From positions 1-64,000 of the forward strand of contig RFGC01000035.1 in the NCBI GenBank assembly GCA_003697135.1: 64,000 nt of DNA. Direction: 5' to 3'. Shown in pieces: positions 18,798 through 27,497 of this stretch. Under the pieces are notes generated by a model. It made no database searches. It saw only the letters and a list, made by a program, of their open reading frames with translations, and was not told where the DNA came from. Position numbers and translations under genes: made by a program. Each line of letters begins with the position of its first letter. Position 1 is the stretch's first letter. Source of the stretch: Acidobacteriota bacterium (GTDB lineage Bacteria > Acidobacteriota > Blastocatellia > Pyrinomonadales > Pyrinomonadaceae).

Positions 18798-19391
18798 TTA
18801 GATTTTCAAATCCAAAACATAAGTCTCTCTGAAACATCGAGCAAATCCTTCAAAAGTTTCATTTGCGCCTGAGATTATTTCTTCATCGTTTTGATATTCA
18901 GAAGCGAAATTTTCAAGAATTATGCCGAACTCCTTCCACGCAGTTGCGGTCTCCTTGCCATATCCGCTAAAGAATGCCGCTCCGTTGCTTTCATCTAGTC
19001 CTAACCGAAGTTTTAGGTGTCTAGAGATAACTTGCCCACCGAGATTCGCTCCTTCCAGAACATACAAGCACCCAAAAGCTTTTCCGATGCTACCGTTTAG
19101 ATCAGGCAAACCTTCCCAACCTTCAAGTTTTTTAGCCTCATTCATTATGTCAAGACTTTGCAGGTCTTTAAGCAGAAGCGGTAGTTTTCGGCGCTTCGGA
19201 AAATCGTAACCGAACAAATCCCATTCAAAACTTGCAAGGCGTGGCTCGATGAATGAGTAGAATCTATAGAATTTTAAGAGTTTTGACTTGTAATCTTCGA
19301 TGCTGAGCGTTTCGCTCATCAAATCAACTGCTTGTTCTAGTTCTTCGTGTTGTTTTCTGGTTGCTTCTTTGAGCCTTTGCATTATTGACAT
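18798..19391 (-). CDS. Heme oxygenase (biliverdin-producing type)
   Basis: A 197-residue heme oxygenase-like helical protein. The proximal heme ligand is probably His15 in RKQHEELEQ. The distal-helix signature is LYVLEGANLGGQVISRHL (about 109-126), including the conserved Gly-Gly. It would open heme to biliverdin, CO and ferrous iron. It sits between two TonB receptors, so it probably releases iron from imported heme. GGAGGTGAAAAG precedes the ATG. A terminator-like hairpin lies 13 bp or so before this start and may limit its expression relative to the upstream receptor gene. A role in bilin synthesis for phytochrome is the main alternative. Confidence 0.9.
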   Translation of the reverse strand: MSIMQRLKEATRKQHEELEQAVDLMSETLSIEDYKSKLLKFYRFYSFIEPRLASFEWDLFGYDFPKRRKLPLLLKDLQSLDIMNEAKKLEGWEGLPDLNGSIGKAFGCLYVLEGANLGGQVISRHLKLRLGLDESNGAAFFSGYGKETATAWKEFGIILENFASEYQNDEEIISGANETFEGFARCFRETYVLDLKI

Positions 19392-19404
19392 CTTTTCACC
19401 TCCG

Positions 19405-19439
19405 TAAGAAAAAGGGAGTTAGGCTGATACTAACTCCCT
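19405..19439 (-). terminator. Intrinsic terminator/attenuator between receptor and heme oxygenase
   Basis: On the minus strand a perfect 10-bp stem (19439-19430 with 19422-19413) with a 7-base loop is followed by TTTTCTTA. It lies between the stop of the upstream receptor gene and the start of the heme oxygenase gene, with no room for a promoter downstream of it. It probably acts as a partial terminator. Confidence 0.75.
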
Positions 19440-19462
19440 ATGGAATTTACCGCACATTACGC

Positions 19463-21823
19463 TTACCGCAGACTCCACTTAAAGCCGAGTTGAACTAGGC
19501 GTGGGCTTGAAGGCAAAATCCCACGCGAACGATCAACTATGAAGGTTTTATCGAAAAGATTCTTTGTCGTCATGAAAAGCACGGTTTTCCATTTTTCTAT
19601 TCGATAGTTGACAGTCACGTTCCAATAATTCTGCGCACCTATCAAACCCCGCTGACCGTTCGGCGTCGGTGTGATCGTATTCAAATCGTCAGAGAATTGA
19701 CGGGAAATATAATTGTTCTCCAGAAATCCATCGAAGTTTTTGTAAGTAACACCTAGAATCAAATCTAGAAGAGTCTTGGGAGTGTATGGCAAACGATTGC
19801 CGGTCACTAGAACACTCGTATTGACTGAGCTATAACGCACCCCGCGAAATTCTGCCTTCTGAAGATTAGTGTATGCAGTCTGCACATAGAAATTAACCTT
19901 GCTTTTCAAGATGTCAGCAGAATCCAAACGTGCAAAAATCTCTATGCCTTGATGCAAGGTTTTGCCACCATTGGTGAATGTAGCACCAACGCCACCAGCA
20001 AGCGATGCAGGCACTATTTGATTCGAGTAGTCCATGCGGAAAAAGGTGGACTCAACTCGCAAACCATCAAAAGGTCTTGTCCGAATGCCCAGTTCGTAGT
20101 TCCAGCTTTTTTCCGACTCTAAATCAACTACTCCACCGTTATTTGAGATAATGTCTTCAGTTCTAGGTGGCGCAAATCCTCTATGAACGCCTGCAAAAAT
20201 TGTGGTGTTGCTAAAGAGGTTGTAAGCCAAGCCTAATCCTGGTATCACTTCGGTTAGTTCAGTTTCACCGGTAGTGTTATTTAAGCGATTGGTGCGCTTG
20301 TATTTTATATGCTCTACTCTAACGCCGGGTGTTACAGCCAGCCCTTTCCAGATAAAGCGATTCTGAACGAACCCAGCAAAAGCCAGATTTTTTCTCAGGT
20401 TATTCTCTACAATCACACCATCACGCGATAAAGGCAGATCACCGTTTTTCTGCAATCGGTCTTGTTTTTCCCAATGAATACGAATACCAAAACTTAAGTC
20501 ATTATTAACATCGCCAATTTTGAAGTTGGCATTATAGCGCGGCTCGATTCCCCATGTTAGATAATCTCTCAATCTTCCTTGATTACCGCATGTAGTATAA
20601 AGGTCTTGCATTCCTCGACAATCGGGATCGTTACCTAGGCGATTTGGTCTTTCATTAGAGTTTGAAGATTGACGCCACCAATCACGAGAGAAATAATTGA
20701 TGTAAAAGGTCGTGACGAGACTCGATTGAGCCGTCACGATTGACGTATGTTGAACTGAAAAGCCTGTGCGGAATAGGCTGAACGAATCGTTCCGAAACGG
20801 ATTTTGTCGAGGGTTTGAGGCATATTCGGCTTCTGTGAGTCCCGAATATGTCACGCGTGAGTCTTCTTTCAGATGGCTGAACTTGAAGGTTAGATAGTTT
20901 CGGTTGTTGAGTTGCTGAACCAGCTTGGAACTAAAGTCGCTCAAGCCTATTCGCACATTATCACGCGCACCCTGTCCTTGCTTGCGCGTGAAATTCAAAA
21001 TCAATCCTGTTTTTCCAAAACCTTTTCCAAAACTGATGTTACCATCAAAAACGTCACGGTTTCCGCCAAAAGCTTTTATCGAAAGCGCCGTGTCTTGTGG
21101 AGGATTCGGTGTTATGTAATTCACAACACCTGCGACCGTAACAGGTCCATAACCTATCTGTCCCGATCCCTTCACTACTTCTACAGATTCAAACCTCTCA
21201 ATGGGCGGATGGTAGTATGAAGCGTTATCACCATAAGGCGCATAAGTTAGCGGAATACCGTCTTCTAAAAGCAAAACCTTCGTTGAACGAGTTGGTAGAG
21301 TGCCTCGGATTGAGATATTGGGCCTTAAACCAAACCCTTCTTCTTCACGAGTGTAAACGCCCGCAATCCTGCGAAGTGCCTCGGAAGGTGTGAAAAATCT
21401 TGCATTTTCTAAGCTATCTTTGTCAATAGTTTGGAAAGAACCGGGAATTACTTCCAAAGATTCAGGTTTACCAGCTAGATAGTTCGACGTTACAGAAACA
21501 TATGCAACCGCAGGAGCAGGAACTAAAACTATCTCGATTGTTTTGCTCTCCCCGTCTAATTCTACTTCTACAATCTTTGAAGCAAATCCCTTAGCCGTAA
21601 CAGCAACTTGATACTTGCCCATAGGTAAAGCCTTCAATAAACAACTTCCCTTATCATCCGTTTGGGCAGTTCTAGAAACAACTCCCTTAACTTCCACTGA
21701 AGCACCTTGAATCAACCCACCTAGCAAGTCTCTTATCTGTAAAGCTAAATTTGCACTCTGCGCAAATACAACGTTTGAAAATAGAAAGAAACCAAGTATA
21801 AACAACAGTCTTCTCATAAACAT
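19463..21823 (-). CDS. TonB-dependent siderophore/heme-type receptor
   Basis: A 786-residue outer-membrane receptor. It has a signal peptide (about 1-21, ending FAQSA), a carboxypeptidase-regulatory-like domain (22-108), a plug (about 120-240, with PNISIRGTLPTRSTKVLLLEDGIPL and VEVVKGSGQIGYGPVTVAGVVNY) and a barrel. The FecA-like plug spelling suggests iron-chelate transport. A cysteine pair (about Cys399/Cys407) may form an extracellular-loop disulfide. It follows the 73-residue gene by 26 bp behind the Fur-like operator. Ligand identity is unknown. Confidence 0.93.
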   Translation of the reverse strand: MFMRRLLFILGFFLFSNVVFAQSANLALQIRDLLGGLIQGASVEVKGVVSRTAQTDDKGSCLLKALPMGKYQVAVTAKGFASKIVEVELDGESKTIEIVLVPAPAVAYVSVTSNYLAGKPESLEVIPGSFQTIDKDSLENARFFTPSEALRRIAGVYTREEEGFGLRPNISIRGTLPTRSTKVLLLEDGIPLTYAPYGDNASYYHPPIERFESVEVVKGSGQIGYGPVTVAGVVNYITPNPPQDTALSIKAFGGNRDVFDGNISFGKGFGKTGLILNFTRKQGQGARDNVRIGLSDFSSKLVQQLNNRNYLTFKFSHLKEDSRVTYSGLTEAEYASNPRQNPFRNDSFSLFRTGFSVQHTSIVTAQSSLVTTFYINYFSRDWWRQSSNSNERPNRLGNDPDCRGMQDLYTTCGNQGRLRDYLTWGIEPRYNANFKIGDVNNDLSFGIRIHWEKQDRLQKNGDLPLSRDGVIVENNLRKNLAFAGFVQNRFIWKGLAVTPGVRVEHIKYKRTNRLNNTTGETELTEVIPGLGLAYNLFSNTTIFAGVHRGFAPPRTEDIISNNGGVVDLESEKSWNYELGIRTRPFDGLRVESTFFRMDYSNQIVPASLAGGVGATFTNGGKTLHQGIEIFARLDSADILKSKVNFYVQTAYTNLQKAEFRGVRYSSVNTSVLVTGNRLPYTPKTLLDLILGVTYKNFDGFLENNYISRQFSDDLNTITPTPNGQRGLIGAQNYWNVTVNYRIEKWKTVLFMTTKNLFDKTFIVDRSRGILPSSPRLVQLGFKWSLR

Positions 21824-21849
21824 TCTCCCTTCTCTTTCAGTTCTTTGAT

Positions 21850-22071
21850 TTAACTAAATAACTCTTGATTTTCATCAAGCAGATCGTTACTCTCTTTGAA
21901 AAAACTAGAGCAGTAACAATCAACAAGCCCATTGACAAGACTTGTAAACTCACCTCGATCAAGCGTCAAAAGCATCTCACCAATCTTAATGTGATAGCAA
22001 CCACAACTTTCACAAAACCAGATTTTTAACTCCGTTTTGCTCCCACTGCCCACAGCAATTACCATATCCAA
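21850..22071 (-). CDS. Small cysteine-containing protein heading the iron unit
   Basis: A 73-residue protein without a signal peptide. It carries FCESCGCYHIKIG (19-31), an LTLDRGEF segment, and CYC near 53-55, giving five cysteines that could bind metal. I do not recognise the family with confidence. It is the first gene after the Fur-like operator and precedes a TonB receptor by 26 bp. That position suggests a cytoplasmic iron- or heme-handling or sensing role, but this is inference. Confidence 0.7.
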   Translation of the reverse strand: MDMVIAVGSGSKTELKIWFCESCGCYHIKIGEMLLTLDRGEFTSLVNGLVDCYCSSFFKESNDLLDENQELFS

Positions 22072-22108
22072 TCTCCTATAATCTCAACTCACAAAAATCT
22101 CGAAAATA

Positions 22109-22135
22109 GAAAATGAAAATGACTTTCATTTTCAT
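22109..22135 (-). promoter_or_regulatory. Fur-like operator (two overlapping palindromes)
   Basis: GAAAATGAAA (22109-22118) and TTTCATTTTC (22124-22133) form a perfect 10-5-10 inverted repeat. ATGAAAATGA (22113-22122) and TCATTTTCAT (22126-22135) form a second, perfect 10-3-10 one. Overlapping palindromes of this A/T-rich GAxAAT type are characteristic of Fur boxes. The site covers the expected transcription start of the iron unit. Confidence 0.75.
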
Positions 22136-22138
22136 CAA

Positions 22139-22165
22139 TCTATAAAAAAGACCTCTGTTTGTCAA
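22139..22165 (-). promoter_or_regulatory. Promoter of iron-acquisition unit
   Basis: On the minus strand a perfect TTGACA (22165-22160) is followed after 15 bp by TATAGA (22144-22139). The spacing is short, but the element lies immediately upstream of the Fur-like palindromes. Confidence 0.55.
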
Positions 22166-22377
22166 GTTGAGAAAAAAGCTTTTTGACAAAGCGGCTAATT
22201 TATATCTGCGAGATTATATTCGTGTTTGTCATTTGCGTAAATGAGACCAGCGTTTAATATCTCACCGATGGTTTCCAAAAAGTTTTGGAAAGCAGAAACA
22301 AAGGCTCTAAACGCTCAAATCTAGATTCAATCAATCCAAGAAATCGCTCCGGCGAAAGTTTCTTCCCAATTCGGTTA

Positions 22378-25080
22378 TTATGCTTTAAGGGCTTCAATGT
22401 TTTGAGAAAGAGTTTTTATCTGTGACTCCAGTTCAACAATTCTTGAACGCACTTCTTGGACTTTTTCTACCGGTGCTTTCTCGATGAAATCCTTGTTTTC
22501 GAGTTGCTGTTTCAGGCGATTGTATTCGCCCTCGTATTTTTTGAGTTGATTTTCAAGTCGCGTCCTTTCTTTGTCAAAATCAATCAAACCTTCCAAGGGG
22601 ACAGCGATTTCAGCATCAGCAGTAACAGCGCGAGCTGAAGCTTTCGGAATTCCATCTAATCTTTCCGTTAAGATCAGACTCTCAGCTCTAGCGAGTTTCA
22701 AAATCTGGGCTTCGCTTGCCTTAAAAACCTCTGGACTTTCAGTCGCCGCATAAATGGTAACCCTATCAGCAGGCTTAATTTGCATTTCCGCTCTGATATT
22801 GCGAACCTTTGAGATCAGTTCTATAACCATCTGCATTTCTTTTTCCGCCTTCTCGTCTATCATCGCCTCGTTTCCACGTGGAAAATCAGCAAGCATAATC
22901 GTAGGCTCAGGCAAATGCCTATATGCTTCGTTGTGAAGTTCAATTGATATACCGGGAAGTTTTTGCCATAACTCTTCAGTCAAAAACGGCATAAAGGGAT
23001 GAAGTAACCGTAAAGACTGCTCCAACACCGTAATGAGTCTTGTTCGTGCCTTGATAACATCAGGCGAACTAGAATTTGCACTTACTTCATCCTTTACAAA
23101 CTCGATATACCAATCGCAGAAGTCATGCCAAAAAAAGTGATAAAGCGTTGAGACAGCTTCATGAAATTGATATGATTCGAGCGCTTGGTTGACTTTCAAA
23201 GTAACCTTGTTGAGCTTTGAAATTATCCAGCGATCCGCAATTGAATCATCATGATTTACTTCAAGAGAATTGATGTCAACAGTTGCTCCTTCGCTGTTGA
23301 GCAAGCAAAATCGTGCCGCATTCCAAATCTTGTTAGCAAAATTTCTGTAAGTTTCGATTAAATTATCACTCCAACGAATATCTGCTCCCGTCGCTATTGC
23401 GGCTAGGTAAATTCTCGTTGCGTCAACACCGAATTTATCGAAACAATCAAGCGGATCGACTCCGTTGCCGCGCGACTTCGACATGGGCTTCCCGTCCCTA
23501 CCGAGAACTGTTCCAGTAACGAGCACGTCTTCAAACGGTTTCTTGCCAACAAACTTCAGAGTTGTCATAACCATTCGGGAAACCCACAAAAAGATAATGT
23601 CGCGCCCTGTAACCAAAACGTCTGTTGGTAGAAAAGTATTCAAATCCTCTGTTTCAGTTACTTCACCGTTCCAACCAAAGGTTGAAAATGCCCATAATGC
23701 CGACGAAAACCAAGTATCAAGAACGTTTTCGTCCTGAACTAAATCCCTCGTTCCAGCCTTTTCAGCCGCTTCTTCAAAAGAACGCGCAACAAAAACATTT
23801 CCTTTCTTGTCATACCACGCTGGGATTTGATGTCCCCACCAAAGTTGACGCGAAATCGTCCAATCCTTTATGTTTTCAAGCCAATTTGTATAAACCTTCT
23901 TGTGAGGCACTTCAGGATAAAAACGCGGCGAATTTTCGTTTTTTATCAAATTCAGAGCCAAATCACGCATTTCGTCCATTTTTACGAACCATTGCTCAGA
24001 AAGAAAAGGCTCTATAACAGTTTTGCATCGCTCACAAGTCGGAAGCGGCGTTTCGTGATCTTCTATTTTCTCCAGTAGTCCCAATTCAGCAAACTTTTCA
24101 ATCACCTTTTTTCTTGCTTCAAATCTATCAAGTCCGACAAAATCAGCGCCCGCATTTTCATTCATTGTTGCATCCTCATTCATGACAAGAAGCGGCGGCA
24201 GATTATGGCGAAGTCCAATCTCGTAATCGTAAGGATCATGAGCGGGCGTGATTTTTACAGCACCTGTTCCAAATTCAGGATCAACGTATTCATCGGCAAC
24301 TATCGGAATCTCCCTGTTTGCAATCGGCAACAAAACTGTTTTACCGATCAGATGCTTATAACGCTCGTCGTTTGGATTGACAGCCACACCCGTATCGCCA
24401 AGCATCGTTTCAGGACGCGTTGTTGCAACGGTAATTTTTTCGTTTGATTCCTTGACAGGATACTGCAAATAATAAAGCTTCCCGTTTTTATCAGGCTCTT
24501 CTTTAACTTCTAAGTCCGAAAGGACCGTTTTATCTTTCGGACACCAGTTGACGATTCTTTTCCCGCGGTATATCCAACCTTCTTCATAAAGTCGCACAAA
24601 TACTTCTCGAACAGCACGCGAAAGGCTCTCGTCCAGCGTAAATCTAAATCTCGTCCAATCTACAGAAGCACCTTCGCGGCGCATCTGTTGAAGAATCTCG
24701 CCACCGTATTTCTCTTTCCATGCCCAAGCCCTTTTCAAGAATTCCTCACGCCCGATTTCTTGCGGCGTTTTGCCCTCTGTTTTGCGCAACTCCTCAACAA
24801 CTTTCCTCTGAACCGAAATACCAGCGTGATCGGTTCCGGGAAGCCAAAGCGTTTTGTAGCCTTGCATTCTTTTGCGTCTCACGAGCACGTCCATTAAGGT
24901 ATGCTGCAAGGCATGCCCCATGTGAAGCGAACCGGTAACGTTTGGCGGTGGAATGACTATCGAGTATTTCTTTGCATTCGGATTTTGGTTGGTTTCAGGT
25001 CTGAAACATCCTAATCTTTCCCATCTATCGTAATGAACGCTTTCAGCTTCTTTCGGATTGTAAGCCTTTGCAATTTCCAT
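22378..25080 (-). CDS. valS: Valine--tRNA ligase
   Basis: A 900-residue class Ia aminoacyl-tRNA synthetase that charges tRNA-Val. The HIGH motif is HMGH (53-56) within PPPNVTGSLHMGHALQH. The second signature reads PMSKS within DGKPMSKSRGN instead of KMSKS. The CP1 editing domain holds TTRPETMLGDTGVAV. A C-terminal coiled coil of the ValRS tRNA-binding arm occupies about 830-895 (heptads in LENQLKKYEGEYNRLKQQLE). Length and domain order are normal. A terminator separates it from the upstream REC gene, so it probably has its own promoter in the short gap before 25080. Confidence 0.97.
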   Translation of the reverse strand: MEIAKAYNPKEAESVHYDRWERLGCFRPETNQNPNAKKYSIVIPPPNVTGSLHMGHALQHTLMDVLVRRKRMQGYKTLWLPGTDHAGISVQRKVVEELRKTEGKTPQEIGREEFLKRAWAWKEKYGGEILQQMRREGASVDWTRFRFTLDESLSRAVREVFVRLYEEGWIYRGKRIVNWCPKDKTVLSDLEVKEEPDKNGKLYYLQYPVKESNEKITVATTRPETMLGDTGVAVNPNDERYKHLIGKTVLLPIANREIPIVADEYVDPEFGTGAVKITPAHDPYDYEIGLRHNLPPLLVMNEDATMNENAGADFVGLDRFEARKKVIEKFAELGLLEKIEDHETPLPTCERCKTVIEPFLSEQWFVKMDEMRDLALNLIKNENSPRFYPEVPHKKVYTNWLENIKDWTISRQLWWGHQIPAWYDKKGNVFVARSFEEAAEKAGTRDLVQDENVLDTWFSSALWAFSTFGWNGEVTETEDLNTFLPTDVLVTGRDIIFLWVSRMVMTTLKFVGKKPFEDVLVTGTVLGRDGKPMSKSRGNGVDPLDCFDKFGVDATRIYLAAIATGADIRWSDNLIETYRNFANKIWNAARFCLLNSEGATVDINSLEVNHDDSIADRWIISKLNKVTLKVNQALESYQFHEAVSTLYHFFWHDFCDWYIEFVKDEVSANSSSPDVIKARTRLITVLEQSLRLLHPFMPFLTEELWQKLPGISIELHNEAYRHLPEPTIMLADFPRGNEAMIDEKAEKEMQMVIELISKVRNIRAEMQIKPADRVTIYAATESPEVFKASEAQILKLARAESLILTERLDGIPKASARAVTADAEIAVPLEGLIDFDKERTRLENQLKKYEGEYNRLKQQLENKDFIEKAPVEKVQEVRSRIVELESQIKTLSQNIEALKA

Positions 25081-25126
25081 AAAGCCTTTGTTCAGCGCTT
25101 GAGATTCTATGCAAAAATTTTATGAT

Positions 25127-25161
25127 AAAACAAAAAGCGGCTGGTTTGAAACCCAACCGCT
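25127..25161 (-). terminator. Intrinsic terminator after REC-repeat protein gene
   Basis: On the minus strand a hairpin with AGCGG/CCGCT outer stem (25161-25157 with 25140-25136), inner G-C pairs and one wobble is followed by TTTTTGTTTT. It lies about 30 bp after the stop of the gene ending at 25190. Confidence 0.75.
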
Positions 25162-25189
25162 AATTCCACTTCAGGCGCAAAGAATCTAG

Positions 25190-27424
25190 CTACTGCTTTT
25201 TGAGCTTTTCCTCAACCATTTTTCTGATTATAAGCTCAGCCTGTTGTGGAACAACCTCCCAAGCTATTTCTCTTATAGTCTTCTCGGAAAAGATTTCGAC
25301 TATTTTTTCGGCGACTTTCTGTGCTATCGTTTCAATCACCTCTGGCGGCAAACTAAATTGTTTTTCAGGTGCTTGCAAAGCTGTTTCCTGCATTGAAGTA
25401 GATGATTCGCTCACTCCAACTCCCAACTCTTGAGTTGAAGGTTTACTTGTTTCCGCTTCCAGTTCTTGTGTCGAAACAAATGGTATATCTATTTCAACTC
25501 CCACTTCCTGCCCCAAAGGTAATGGCTCACTTACAGCATCCTCTAATTCCTGTTCTGAAGGTGATCTTCTGTCCACTCTCCCCATCCTCTGAACCGGCAC
25601 ATCACTTACAGTAGCCTCTAATTCCTGTTCTGAAGGTGATGGTTCACTAATCTCAACTTCCAATTCCTGCACTGAAGCTAACGCCCCATCCATCACAGTC
25701 TCTAACTCTTGCACCGAAGTTGGTAGTTCATCTGCTTTGGTCTCTAATGTTGAACCCAACAACTCACTTGATTCAGGCTCTAACCCCTGCATTGAAGTTG
25801 ATAGCTCGTTTACTTCAGCCTTCAATTCCTGTTCTGAAGTTAACAACTCACTCGACTTAGCTTCCAACTCCTGTTCTGAAGCTGAAGGTTCGCTTATCTC
25901 TACTTCCTTACGCTCTGCAACAATTTCTTCAAACTTTGTCTGCTGATAAGTAGCCTGTGGTGCGAAGGTTCCAGTTCGAATAAACTCATCTGGCAAATCC
26001 ATTGGAAGTTCTAGAATCTCGTCTTCTCCCATCTCAAGTAGTGAAACAGTTTCTGGCTGTGGTATTTCTTTCTCGAATGTTTGCTCCCTCACTCCAAGAC
26101 CTTCTGAGGCCAAACTTTCAACATCTGGTTCTTTCAACTCCTGCACAGTTTCAGCGTCTTGAATAGTTTCTTGAGCTACTTCTTGAGTTTCAAACGGTTG
26201 AACAGTGAATCCTGTCTCTGCCACGGGTTCAACATGATGCTCTGGCTTCGATTCTGTTAATCTTTCCGCTTCACCAGCGCCAATCTGCCTACCTTCCAGC
26301 TTAATTCCTGTAGTTTCTTCTTCTGCTAGTTTAGCTAAACCTTCTGTTGTAAGTTGAGAAGGCCCTATATCACTTTCTATGACTTGTTCTATTGAATGCT
26401 CTACATTCTGCCCTGTTAAAAGCTCAGTAGCAACCTCCATAAGTTCCGCGGGTTGTTCGACATCAACTTCAGAAGGTTCCGTGGCCCTGACACCCTGAGT
26501 TGCTGACTCTGCTTGAAGCATCTGCTCAAATTCAACCTCGACTCTCTCTTCTCCCTTGAAACTCTTACTTGGTTCTTCAGTCCGTTCGCCTGAAACCTCC
26601 ATCTCCGTCCCAACAAAAATAGCCCGATCGCTAACCTTCACATCCGATTTTGCGGTTGTTTCTACTTCTCGCTCTTGGCTCGGTTCTACCGTAACTTTTT
26701 CTTGTTCTGGTGAGACAAGCTCAACACGGATTTCCTCGATGTGATGCTCAATCTTCTGCCCTTCCGACATCGGAGCCACTTCTTGAGTTGTTTCGTGAAT
26801 TACTTCGTGAGCTTCTTCGTGAGAAACGCCTTGCGGTTCTTCTGCTTTTATTTCCTTAATGTCTTCAGGTGAGAGCGGTTGTGTTCTTGCCAAGTCTTTT
26901 TCGGTCCTCTCTTCATAACTCACTTCGCTAACGTAAGAAACCGCAGGCTCTTCATGGATTGTAACGTCCTCTATTTCTGCTACTGGATATTCCTCTGATT
27001 CCAAGGCTCGATAATCAAACTCCTTTGTAGATGATTTTTCTGCAGACGAAGCACTTGCCTCAAGTAGCGATGAAACCTTGTTCATTAGATGGCGGATTGA
27101 TTGGAAAGGCTTTGTTAAAAAGTCATCTGCTCCTACTCTTTTTGCTTCTTCTTCATTAAAAGGCTCGAAAGACCCAACCAAAAGAATAACAGGGATATTC
27201 TTCAGATTTTCGTCTGTTTTTATTCTTTCGCAGATTTGATAGCCGTTCGGCCCTGGCATGTTGACATCTGCAATGACTATATCAGGCTTGTGAGCAAAAA
27301 GCATTTGCAACGCCGTATTTCCATCACCTGCCGTAAGAACTTCTATCCCTTCATCTGCAAAAGTAAGATTTACGACCTTTTGTATCGTAACCGAATCATC
27401 CGCTAATAGTAGTTTCTTTGACAC
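25190..27424 (-). CDS. Response-regulator protein with long acidic repeat region and C-terminal helix
   Basis: A 744-residue protein in three parts. Residues 1-120 are a REC domain with acidic pair Asp9-Asp10, phospho-acceptor Asp53 (IVIADVNMP) and Lys103 region (LTKPF). Residues about 125-680 are Glu/Ser/Thr-rich and probably disordered, with degenerate repeats near 505-680 built on SEQELEAxxSE. The last ~55 residues contain VAEKIVEIFSEKTIREIAWEVVPQQAELIIRKMVEE, a conserved helical tail seen on REC proteins of Acidobacteria and Deltaproteobacteria. The layout recalls polar-organising scaffolds such as PopZ, by analogy only. No kinase gene is adjacent. Confidence 0.8.
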   Translation of the reverse strand: MSKKLLLADDSVTIQKVVNLTFADEGIEVLTAGDGNTALQMLFAHKPDIVIADVNMPGPNGYQICERIKTDENLKNIPVILLVGSFEPFNEEEAKRVGADDFLTKPFQSIRHLMNKVSSLLEASASSAEKSSTKEFDYRALESEEYPVAEIEDVTIHEEPAVSYVSEVSYEERTEKDLARTQPLSPEDIKEIKAEEPQGVSHEEAHEVIHETTQEVAPMSEGQKIEHHIEEIRVELVSPEQEKVTVEPSQEREVETTAKSDVKVSDRAIFVGTEMEVSGERTEEPSKSFKGEERVEVEFEQMLQAESATQGVRATEPSEVDVEQPAELMEVATELLTGQNVEHSIEQVIESDIGPSQLTTEGLAKLAEEETTGIKLEGRQIGAGEAERLTESKPEHHVEPVAETGFTVQPFETQEVAQETIQDAETVQELKEPDVESLASEGLGVREQTFEKEIPQPETVSLLEMGEDEILELPMDLPDEFIRTGTFAPQATYQQTKFEEIVAERKEVEISEPSASEQELEAKSSELLTSEQELKAEVNELSTSMQGLEPESSELLGSTLETKADELPTSVQELETVMDGALASVQELEVEISEPSPSEQELEATVSDVPVQRMGRVDRRSPSEQELEDAVSEPLPLGQEVGVEIDIPFVSTQELEAETSKPSTQELGVGVSESSTSMQETALQAPEKQFSLPPEVIETIAQKVAEKIVEIFSEKTIREIAWEVVPQQAELIIRKMVEEKLKKQ
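25385..25907 (-). repeat. Degenerate coding repeats (SEQELE-type units)
   Basis: About ten imperfect units of roughly 15-20 codons share the core S-x-QELE followed by acidic residues and a Ser-rich turn. They vary in length and spelling, so this is an old or relaxed tandem repeat, not a recent duplication. It forms part of the disordered region of the REC protein. Confidence 0.75.
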
Positions 27425-27497
27425 GATTTTTTACTCCCCGATTTTTTGATTGGCAATACTATTTTACATCAAACATTTTCAAAAAAAAGACCTTTTT

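Larger units (their letters stand above)
22072..22377. other. Intergenic region between iron unit and valS
   Basis: About 306 bp. The part nearest the iron unit holds a minus-strand promoter and a Fur-like operator, annotated separately. The rest (22166-22377), downstream of the valS stop, shows no supported coding frame, RNA gene or clear terminator. Confidence 0.7.

Noticed and set aside
22183-22188. Plus-strand TTGACA near the iron-unit promoter
   Set aside because: No -10 at normal spacing and no plus-strand gene follows.
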